Shown: in pieces, positions 38,501 to 45,991 of the stretch
How positions within the stretch are numbered: the stretch's first letter is position 1
How the letters are laid out: every line of letters starts with the position of its first letter
From: Oasisia sp. SBJ-2009
Taxonomy: Eukaryota; Annelida; Polychaeta; Sabellida; Siboglinidae
Direction: 5' to 3'
DNA: 64,000 nt
Assembly: GCA_964017155.1 (NCBI GenBank)
Contig: OZ024862.1
Location: 35,970,390 to 36,034,389, forward strand
The notes under the pieces: generated by a model
Databases searched by the model: none
The model's input: the letters and a program-made list of their open reading frames with translations, nothing else
What the model was told of the DNA's origin: nothing
Translations under genes and position numbers: made by a program

Positions 38501-38889
38501 TAATTTATTTCCAACAATCAAGATTTACATAACCAGTTTTTTCCAACATGTAAACAAACATTTTTTTTTAAGTTGGTGGCAAGGGAATAAACTGAAGTAT
38601 TCTTATGGGTTGTCCAAATGCAATGTATTACAAAATATTAACTACTACTAATGCTATACACAGTAACACAGGGATTACTGGATGCATTGCCTAATTAAAA
38701 TTATTGGGATTTTACACATAACTCGATGGTAAAATCTGTGATACAATCATAGGAATGTGATGTGTGGATAAAATATGGCTCCCTACCATCAATGTCTTGG
38801 CCTTCAAGTTCAATAATTTCTACGGCATCGTCATCGTTAAGCTCCATCTCCAAAGGTGGAGACTCTGTGTTACGTTCGTCACCTTCCAT
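26823..38889 (-). CDS. AAMP: AAMP, angio-associated migratory cell protein (WD40), 11 exons
   Basis: All eleven exons have GT-AG borders, matching phases and one continuous frame of 408 codons plus stop (human AAMP is 434 aa). Order: 38787-38889, 34620-34745, 33877-33996, 33279-33418, 32031-32175, 31109-31192, 30197-30306, 29496-29572, 28771-28861, 27669-27823, 26823-26898. The acidic N-terminus ([16 protein letters not shown]) and the WD40 blocks ([73 protein letters not shown]) match AAMP closely. AAMP is a mainly cytoplasmic WD40 protein linked to cell migration and related to yeast Sqt1, a ribosomal-protein chaperone. The gene looks intact and is head to head with AGTRAP. Confidence 0.95.
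27669..27823 (-). CDS. AAMP: AAMP exon 10
   Basis: Phase 0 in, phase 2 out (donor AAG|GTTTGT). It encodes [33 protein letters not shown] and [12 protein letters not shown], a complete WD repeat with the GH and WD marks. Confidence 0.95.
28674..28765. repeat. 19-bp minisatellite in AAMP intron 9
   Basis: Five units of TAACAATGTTAGTGTGTCG in tandem, ending immediately before the exon 9 donor. Confidence 0.85.
28771..28861 (-). CDS. AAMP: AAMP exon 9
   Basis: Phase 2 in, phase 0 out. It encodes [20 protein letters not shown] and [10 protein letters not shown]; the latter matches the RHQCQH block of vertebrate AAMP. Confidence 0.95.
29249..29534. repeat. 141-bp tandem duplication that includes the 3' end of AAMP exon 8
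   Basis: 29249-29389 and 29390-29534 are near-identical. The copy nearer the exon contains the last ~40 bases of exon 8 and its donor. The other copy is a decoy exon end and donor inside intron 8. Confidence 0.85.
29496..29572 (-). CDS. AAMP: AAMP exon 8
   Basis: Phase 0 in, phase 2 out (AAAAAT|GTATGT). It encodes [20 protein letters not shown] and VGFSKM; SVE-x-GF matches the vertebrate protein. Confidence 0.93.
30197..30306 (-). CDS. AAMP: AAMP exon 7
   Basis: Phase 1 in, phase 0 out. It encodes [15 protein letters not shown] and [20 protein letters not shown]. The donor GTCTGT is weak. Confidence 0.93.
30440..31015. repeat. ~60-bp minisatellite in AAMP intron 6, split by a MITE
   Basis: Units built on AGTGATCTCAAGGAGCTCCT and CTTGTAAGAAGTGAGGTGAT occur before and after the MITE at 30539-30960. 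Confidence 0.65.
30539..30960. mobile_element. MITE, MULE-like (9-bp TSD), copy 1
   Basis: The ends TAGCCTCAGTTACC and GGTTAAGCGAGACTA are imperfect inverted repeats. The flanks GTGAGGTGA and GTGAGATGA are a 9-bp duplication with one change. The 422-bp body is non-coding and about 80% identical by eye to 54101-54695. Confidence 0.75.
31109..31192 (-). CDS. AAMP: AAMP exon 6
   Basis: Phase 1 both sides (84 bp). It encodes [20 protein letters not shown] and [12 protein letters not shown]-x-KVWDL is a WD repeat end. Confidence 0.95.
32031..32175 (-). CDS. AAMP: AAMP exon 5
   Basis: Phase 0 in, phase 1 out. It encodes [20 protein letters not shown] and [16 protein letters not shown], almost identical to vertebrate AAMP. 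Confidence 0.95.
32524..33223. mobile_element. Kolobok-like element, TTAA TSD, THAP remnant
   Basis: TTAA flanks both ends (32520-32523 and 33224-33227). The termini AGGACAAA and TTTGTCCT are inverted, and about 75 bp of sub-terminal sequence is also inverted (GTGTATGCCACG... versus ...TGTCATACACC; AAACCGCTGGCGTTAAAAA). Near 32744-32910 a broken + strand frame reads CSAYGCNNS and, shifted, [20 protein letters not shown], the first and last parts of a THAP finger. THAP plus TTAA fits Kolobok. No catalytic core remains. It lies in AAMP intron 4. Confidence 0.75.
33279..33418 (-). CDS. AAMP: AAMP exon 4
   Basis: Phase 1 in, phase 0 out. It encodes [29 protein letters not shown] and [11 protein letters not shown]. 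Confidence 0.95.
33877..33996 (-). CDS. AAMP: AAMP exon 3
   Basis: Phase 1 both sides. It encodes [20 protein letters not shown] and [19 protein letters not shown], the first WD repeat. Confidence 0.95.
34620..34745 (-). CDS. AAMP: AAMP exon 2
   Basis: Phase 1 both sides (126 bp). It encodes an acidic linker, [14 protein letters not shown] and DVVFEKHS. The vertebrate equivalent reads DDLAQEMEDV...FALHSG. Confidence 0.92.
34895..38421 (-). mobile_element. RTE-like non-LTR retrotransposon, near full length, 12-bp TSD
   Basis: The direct repeat TGGAAATAAATT flanks it exactly (34883-34894 and 38422-38433). The 3527-bp element has one large ORF, a 46-bp 3' UTR ending in ATGATGATGATG, and no second ORF. 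This compact plan with a simple-repeat tail is typical of RTE-type elements; the clade should be checked. It sits in AAMP intron 1 in sense orientation and split an AT-core palindrome. Confidence 0.85.
34941..37859 (-). CDS. LINE polyprotein: APE endonuclease plus reverse transcriptase
   Basis: 972 codons from the first Met. Endonuclease motifs: ALCETR (~res 12-17), INVYAPT (~85), [10 protein letters not shown] (~123), IDFIITR (~193), WTDHQ (~217). RT motifs: [14 protein letters not shown] (~470), YRGISLL (~520), [10 protein letters not shown] (~600), [13 protein letters not shown] (~660), [11 protein letters not shown] (~717). The C-terminal tail has RWTGHLMRM and [11 protein letters not shown]. 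Upstream the same frame continues as CNVRTLLD, then a TGA at 37902-37904, then [14 protein letters not shown] before this Met. The natural ORF is therefore interrupted near the start of the endonuclease, losing the metal-binding Asn of NVRT. Confidence 0.93.
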   Translation of the reverse strand: MELAKYNIDIAALCETRFSESGSLDDLEYSFFWSGKPEGERREAGVGFAIKKDIIKKLTEMPRPISDRIMTMRLPLSKDNFATIINVYAPTMTNPDENKEAFYNQLTSVLRGIPHTDKLLLIGDFNARIGRDNDKWPLVMGKHGIGKCNSNGELLLALCSEFELIVTNTMFKQKDERKTTWMHPRSKHWHMIDFIITRCRDKMDIHSTRAMRGANCWTDHQMLRSKVAFRIRQKHNRQGTNKPTKLNTAKLSTISHRESFEQEMDSALAHWEEKENSTPDEEWAALQQVVYNTAKTYLGKPDRKHQDWFDPNDQELQTLMSRRDQAHQRVLQTRSTRSTTAAYKDACRLLQKHTRALKSDWWERKAVELQRAADSNNMKGFYNGLKEVWGPKKKGPVQLKSTDGMETFSDSKRVVARWSEHFQKLLNVPGDIDHEALDNIPQRITKTSLDEIPTMDEMARAIASLKDGKAPGGDGIPAEVWKHGGDNLFSRLHQLITNAWEMGSVPQAWKDASIITIYKKGDRTDCGNYRGISLLSIAGKIFARILLNRLSTHLTPEVVPETQCGFRGNRSTVDMIFCLRQVQEKCIEQDRPLYMVFVDFSKAFDTVGRTGLWQLLKKYGCPEKFTTMIEALHTGMMATVNVGGEVSESFRVTNGVKQGCVLAPTLFSIFLSAMLDNAFRDMGDGIYIQSRQSADLLNVAHFRAKTKTTRILMRELLFADDSALVAHSAEEMQKIVDAFSNASKKFGLKINIKKTEVLYQPNSTRTREEDIMVDGNKLNSVMEFTYLGSTISRDGCIDDEIQRRMAKASASFGRLRQRLWNNHHVYMRVKGKIYRAIVLSTLLYGAEAWTVYRRQVKKLHAFMMRHLRSIMRITWMDKVTNKEILERTGLPSMEDLLIRKNLRWTGHLMRMSSDRLPKQVLYSQLSSGHRKRGRPRLRFKDTIKRNLKLRDIKIDSWTSLSQQRDKWRARVK
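38422..38513. repeat. AT-core palindrome, arm split by the LINE
   Basis: TGGAAATAAATTACTGTATA runs into a TA array and returns as ATACACAGTAATTTATTTCC AACAATCAAGATTTA. The outer part of the left arm (TAAATCTTGATTGTTG) is now 3.5 kb away at 34866-34881, beyond the LINE. Before insertion the palindrome had arms of about 35 bp. Confidence 0.85.
38787..38889 (-). CDS. AAMP: AAMP exon 1 (start codon)
   Basis: The start is the ATG at 38889, preceded by GGAGGA. It encodes [20 protein letters not shown] and [16 protein letters not shown] and EIIEVVEL are at the same place in the human protein. It ends in phase 1 (GATG|GTAGGG). A 5' UTR splice (GATGCAG|TGAGATG) may lie 18 bases upstream of the ATG. 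Confidence 0.88.
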
Positions 38890-39340
38890 TCCTCCGGTGG
38901 TACATCTCACTGCATCAGTAGAAATCAAATATCATCTACAGACAGGAATAATTATGCCGAGCCAAATTGGTTATACATTACTGGTTATACATTACTGGCG
39001 ATAAGTGTCAAGCCTGTCCGACTGGCAAGTAATTGACTGTTACACCTACACCAACTAATAACCAGATGAATATACTGATGCGTCACCATACTCCACAAAG
39101 CCATATATGGACACATATCCTTGCCTGCCAAAAACCTCCACGATCCCGTACAATGCCTATCAAGACATCTACACAATAAAGCATTAAACATTATCCACAC
39201 AGTAAGAACTGCTATGAATTTTCATATTTCCCCGAACAATACAAGACTGGAATGTCAATCACAATAGCTTTGATAAACGAATAATACCCCAACAAGCATG
39301 CGCACCCAACCCTGACCGTTTGACTCCACCAGTACACTAG

Positions 39341-39470
39341 CAAGGCAAGGCAAGGCAAGGCAAGGCAAGGCAAGGCAAGGCAAGGCAAGGCAAGGCAAGG
39401 CAAGGCAAGGCAAGGCAAGGCAAGGCAAGGCAAGGCAAGGCAAGACAAGACAAGACAAGACAAGACAAGA
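39341..39470. repeat. (CAAGG)n then (CAAGA)n pentanucleotide array
   Basis: About 20 CAAGG units followed by five CAAGA units. Confidence 0.97.
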
Positions 39471-39687
39471 CTGTCTACACCACTAGCAAGTACTGTCTGC
39501 TGACAGCAGATTCAGTCTTGGTCTCGGTCTTAGTCTCAGACTCAGACTCTGTCTCAGAATAGTTCTCAGTCAGTGTCAGGTTGAGTCACCTTCTTAGGCT
39601 TCTATTTGTAAACTTTAACTATAATTATTTATTACCTGTAACATATAGCACAGGGTTGTTGCGATAAAGACTTGCTATATACCACTG

Positions 39688-40142
39688 TAGGCACTTATGC
39701 AGAAGTCGGACCCACCTCAATTTTCCCATAAATAATTATCTTTGCCAACATTTGATAATTGATTTTGATAATTTAATCATTTAGCACCATCTTGTGCATA
39801 GTTGTTTTATAAACCGCGTGACTTAGCAGACTTTTGAGGTCGAAAAGACAGCGGGGTCAGCATAAATAAACTGTTTATCGCTCATTCCGTGTGCATAGCG
39901 CAATAACACATGCACCGCTGCGCTTGCAACTGGCACAAATTGGAGCTCTATGTCGATCTCAAAATGCAATATTTGTGAAACATAAATATACCTGGGTATA
40001 TGCTGATTGATCATGTCTAGGATTAGAGTTTGTGTAAGGTATCCAATAATAAAAAGGGCAATATAGGCATATATATATTTATATATATATATATATAGTT
40101 ATAATGGGAAATGGAGGTGGGTCCGACTTCTGCATAAGTGCC
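39688..40142. mobile_element. MITE with ~40-bp TIRs
   Basis: GGCACTTATGCAGAAGTCGG (left) is exactly inverted at the right end (CCGACTTCTGCATAAGTGCC), with about 20 further matching bases. CCACTG occurs on both sides and may be the TSD. A diverged, right-truncated relative lies at 61881-62190. Confidence 0.8.
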
Positions 40143-40520
40143 CCACTGAATGTTACATGTTTTCGTTTTTATGCTAGTAATCCAAGTTCTGCACTTCTTG
40201 TCTACCGTGTTATTTACGTTTAAGCATGGATGTCCCAATTATCGCCCATCATTTCTCCGCAGTATGGGTACCGTAACACGCTTTTTGTAGGTTGTAATGT
40301 ATGCTATACACTAACACATCATTAATTAGAAACAGTGAACAATATCACATCTACTGACAAGAAACAACACATATTCAGGAGGTTTGAACACTGCATACTT
40401 CTCCACCTTGCGTGCGAAACGAGGGTGTGGAAACGAAACACACGATGTTGTTTCGGGACAGCAGCCTGACAGACCGCCGACTAGCTTCACGACGATGATT
40501 TTCTTTGAAAACGTTATCTC

Positions 40521-40634
40521 TTTCAATTCAATTCAATTCAATTCAATTCAATTCAATTCAATTCAATTCAATTCAATTCAATTCAATTCAATTCAATTCA
40601 ATTCAATTCAATTCAATTCAATTCAATTCAATTC
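40521..40634. repeat. (TTCAA)n pentanucleotide array
   Basis: About 22 perfect TTCAA units. Confidence 0.97.
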
Positions 40635-41589
40635 TTTATAGGGTGCGCACGCACTTTTTTAATTAATAATGCTAACGGAATTATTTCATATAATTCTACG
40701 CCTGCAATTATTTACAAATATGTTTTATTAATCACGTATAACTCGGACAATGTTAGGACAATATATCAAAATCTCCACTTGCGCATTAAAAATATGGGTC
40801 CTTCATGCACTCGTGCACCTACAGTTATATGTCGCCATTTGTCGGCGTGTCGCGCGGATAGCACCCACATTATGCATTGACTTACAACATAAAAGTTGTA
40901 GAGAAAGAACTTATGGTAAATTATCATGTTTTGATACAGTACATCTCGAATATAATAATAAAATTTTTACAAACAATCCTTTTGTATAGCTATATAGTCA
41001 GTTGATAAATATTATATAGACAGACCAATGAAGTCGCTCACGAGGAGTGTGGTCTGACTCCGGTTATGTGATATAATTTTGGGTGATTTCAGCCACATGC
41101 TGCTCGTATTATATGAAATGTTTGGAATGCATCTATTATACATATTCGAATTAATGCACAACACCGTTCAGCTGCTCATGCAATTGGGCGGACAGGAACT
41201 CCAAGAAGTTGTTTAATTATGCATCTTCAAATTGGAGAAATCAATAAACTTATCTAAGCTCAGCTACTTTCCGTACTTCGCGTAGGGAATTTACCAGGGG
41301 TAGTTTGCACGATGGTTTGCATAACAAACAGTCTAGGCTTACGAGGATGGCTAGAACCAATGTCCGAGGCGTGGTTGCAACAGTGTCGCCACACAGTGGG
41401 ACACAAAGTAACCAAACTTCGACGGAAGAGGAAATGGGAAAAAAAATTGTTATCATGACCTATGACCCCAGTTGTAGGCGAGATTCAGAATCACAAGATC
41501 ACAGACACAGTGTGTCAGTGGAGTAGATATTGTTGTTTTGATACTGTAAACTGTTTACAAAGTTTTGACTGATATAAGGTAGTACTACC
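40635..41589. other. 5' flank of AGTRAP
   Basis: No gene recognised. With 38890-40520 it forms the region between the divergent AAMP and AGTRAP start codons, so core promoters for both should lie within these 2.7 kb. I see no clear TATA box. Confidence 0.45.
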
Positions 41590-41619
41590 ATGGTGCACGC
41601 TCCACAAGTATCGCTGAAG
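41590..41619 (+). CDS. AGTRAP: AGTRAP exon 1
   Basis: ATG in context ACTACCATGG, ten codons ([10 protein letters not shown]), phase 0 donor AAG|GTTCGT. The match to human MELPAVNLK fixes this otherwise tiny exon. Confidence 0.8.
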
Positions 41620-44600
41620 GTTCGTTGGCATGACTGTTATTCGGTTTTAATCATCACCAGTAACACCTAAAATATGGCCTACACTACACTACAGTACTGA
41701 GTACAACTACAGGCTACACCAAATTTTGGCAAATGTCAAAACACAGTCTAAAAAGAGAGTAACATTTGACACAAGAAAGTTTTTTCTATTACACAAGAGA
41801 GAAACACTAGTAGTAGTAAAGCTACAGTTAGACGATCATTGAAATTGATAAAATCCACATCATTATAGAAAAAGAATTTTTAGGAAATAAAGAAATTACA
41901 TCAGACATGCTCACTAGTCTAGACTTAATAAATAAAATCTTAATAATAGATTTTCCATTTACCAATGGTTTCCAATTAACACTATTAGTACCTCCCTCTT
42001 ACGTTCCCCTGTTGAATATGACCTGTATAGAGTGCAGTGGCTCAGGGGTAGAGCTCCGGACTCTCGACTAAGAGAACCCGGGTTCGAATCCTGTGTTGCA
42101 GTGCTAAAACCTTGGGCAAGTTGTTTCACTCTACATTGCTCCAGTTCACTCAGCTGTATAAATGAGTACCTGGCAATAGACAGTGGTGGATATTTGTACG
42201 CGCAGCCTTTCGCACATTAATTGTAGCATGTGGCTGGATGCTTCCCAGAGAAGTTCAGATGGTATTTGATTGAACAGGTCTGCCGGGGAAGTAAAGTGTA
42301 AAAGCGCTTTGAGCAGTCCTGTGGACTGGATACTGCGCTATATAAAAACTTACCTTTACTTTTTTTACCAGTATTTGATGAGAGAATTTTTTTGGCAGTA
42401 CACATATATGTAAATTTGAATCCCATGCTGCACCCACAGCACAAATTCATCACACCAGTCGGTGTGTGTGTATGGTTCTCCAGTAATATACAATCTATGC
42501 ATGTTTGCTGACTGCCCTTTTTCTTGTCAATCTCCGGTGCATTCCATAAACCTGCCTCACATGACCGGTTAATTTCTTACAAAACAGAAATATATACAGC
42601 ACTGTACATAAAAATGGCACAGGTTATGTGGATATTGGGTAATAGCTATATTTATTAGCTACATAATAGCTACCTTTACTAGCTACAGTTGTGTAAGCCC
42701 AAGTGAAGACTGGACTTGATGTAAAGATTCCAGACTGTAAGAAACTAGCGATAATATTACATAAAACAAATTTTTCAGCCACGTGATGTTTGATTTTTTG
42801 ATGTCCTAATCTGCTTATAACATCTTTTTGTAGGTGGTCGTCATCATTCACTTTATTCTCACAGTATGGTAAGTTGATTGCTTTATTTGATTAAATCAGT
42901 GTAGCAAAGTTGTGTGGCAGTTCTAAACTCCGTGTTACTAGTCACCAACAGCTCAGGACTGCTTCATGCTGTAGCGTTGCTATACTATTCTGGTGGAGAT
43001 TTAATATTGACTGTTGTTACAATTGGGTGGGGGTGGAGGTGGGGAGGGGGTGCATGATAGTGTAGTGGTTCGAAAATCCCGTCTCAATTTGAGACTTAAA
43101 AAGAATCACTGAGCATACCGGTTCAGTTTATTCTGTTCCTTAATGACGGAAAAGATGCAGACTGAGAAATTATCTTGTGGGATTTTAACTCTGTTGTTTG
43201 GTTTGTATGTTATAGGGCATCGACGGCACTTCTACCAGCTTCCTACATCTACATGAGTGCCTTCATACTCGCATTTGGATTCTGGGCCATTGTGAATCCA
43301 GAGTCTACTGATGCAATACTCATGGTAATTCTCATCACACTTATATAACAGTGACATTATGTAACAGCGATTTTTGTAACCATTATTTCTTGACTATTCA
43401 TGTTCATTATGTCTGTTGTCAAAAAATCCTGCAACATTTGTCCATTTATATTCATGATATTCAGTATATTTGTATTCCATTTAAGTCATTGTTTAAATTC
43501 AGAGGATACAAAAGAAGTGTTCACATTTTGAAACATTAACAGCATGATCTGTCAGCATCTTCCCTGCTACTTCAAAGCATTCGCCACATGTGTAAGCTAT
43601 ACCCAGGTTTATTACTATAAACCTTGAGCAAGCTTGCCATTCCCTATGTTGACTGTGACCGTCATTGGGATGGACATCACCTTATTTTTCTTTGCAGTTT
43701 CTGCTGTTGATTTTGATAATTGTGATTGACATCGCTGATATTCTCCGTGCAATTGATTATCTTTCTTTGAGGTTGAATGTTAACAACATTGTGATGGACA
43801 TCATCATAATTCTCTTTAACACTTCTTAACATATCGATGGACATCGCCTTCTCTTCCAACTTCCAAGGGCCTCACCCAAGATCACATATTTGTCTGTCAA
43901 ATTGTCTTTCAACATACCACAAAGCGCGATCGATATGTGCTCAACAAATCTCTGCATTGTAATAACTACATAGACAGGCAGGTTCGCACACAAAAACACG
44001 ACATGGACGGCCCCGTTTGGCAGACCCGTCCACGACAAATAACTAAATACCCATCCAAAAACGCAACGTTCTAATTTACCCATCCAAATGATGGGTAGAT
44101 GGGTCTCTGGGTGAGGCCTTGTCTCCTCCCTGTTATTGAATTCCCCTGTTGAATGTGATTAACGTTGTGATGAAAATCATCCCATCTCTGTGACATTTCT
44201 CTCCTTGCAGTTTATGGTGCTGAACGTGATCAGTATTGTGCTGGACATCATCCTTCTTTGCCTCGTAGCACCAGGTGAGTGTAGCCGTACACAGCTCATT
44301 TATAGTACATACAAGTCTTTCTGTATACAACTTGATTGGTTGATTATAGTCTGCCAAACAGGCATTTGTATATCAATAGCAAAATTATGTAACAAGCAAA
44401 TATTGCAATGTGTGCGGCATGTTTTACTGTGTAACTGCTTATGTGTGCAAGTTATGGAAAGAAGTAACTAATTATTTTGAGGTAATTTGCACGTTTTGTT
44501 AGTAACAAATTGTAGTGCATTTTATTTGTGCAGAATATTGTCAATAATTATCTATAATTTATGACAATTTTCTTGTAGGCCTATTGAACGAAAACATAAT

Positions 44601-45109
44601 TATGCAAATCAAAATATATTACAATCTTTGATGTATTTATTTGTTTCTTTGTTTCTATAGGAGCAGGAGGAGGCACAGCAAGTTTCTGCCTTGCGTATCC
44701 TTTCTGCTTACAAATGCCTGGAATAATATAGCATTATAATACCAGCAAAAAACGCATGCGAGATGCTATGCAGGAATATTGGGTCAAATGGACAGGGTCA
44801 AAATGAGGTTCTTTAAATAAGTGAAAACATTTTGGACCTATATTATCTGTAGTATATAACATTGTTCATATAATAATAATAATAATATAATTTATTTGTA
44901 TAGCGCCCGAATCAATATTATTGTTCTCAGGCGCTTCACATAAATGTACAAATAGTAGCTAAAATTGGGTGATAAATGATTACTAAAATAGATATTGTAT
45001 GTATATATAGATGATAAAATATTATTAAGGTAAATAAACTTATATATACATATATACATATATACATATATACATATATACATATATACATATATACATA
45101 TATACATAT

Positions 45110-45154
<45 letters not shown>

Positions 45155-45960
45155 TACACATGAACACTATAAATATAAGCCTATACATGAAACAATAAAA
45201 TAGCACAGTCGTTACATTACTTAATATTCTTCAGTATGCTAAAATAAAATAAATTTAAATAAAAAGTATATGATTAAAATAATAATAATAATAATAACAT
45301 AGCTAATCAATCATAAAAACTATCATACTAAAATGCTAATAATGATACTAATTGCGTAATAAAAATTGTATAACTTATTGATAAATGTATGTCATTAAAG
45401 TCCACATTATCACGTCACAGAAACGCTAATCTAAAAAGGTGTGTCTTTAGAAGTGTTTTATACTGTGGCTGTGTCTTTGACTTACCCTGTTTACTGGGAT
45501 TCAGCAACTTTTCATACTTAACAGTTATTTTCTGAAAGACATATAAAAAAATTGTATTACCAATGATACCATCGGTAATAGTTACAATCATTAAGAAGTG
45601 AAAAAATCACAAGACACGTTTATGGGTACTCCCCTTGTTTGAGAGGATCAGATAACTAATGGTGCATTTGACCACTGCTTAAAATATGGCTGCCTGTCAT
45701 CTTTTTGGTATCCACATCTTGGCAATGTTGGGACCCTCATTTTTTTGTAGTTTACAAAAATACTTGCCAGTATAATATATATGTAATAGTAATTTAGATA
45801 AACCAGAGACCACGTACAAATGTGTCCTTTGCGGCAGAGACTGCTACTCCCACATTGGACTTTATAGCCACAAACAACGTTGCGCCAACCGAGCAACCTG
45901 AGGATGTACTCCATGTTCAACCCTGACCGATGGATGCCTATGATGATGATGAATTTATAG

Positions 45961-45991
<31 letters not shown>

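Noticed and set aside
42028..42100. Functional tRNA gene
   Set aside because: Box A and box B are present but the acceptor stem does not close and a SINE body follows directly.
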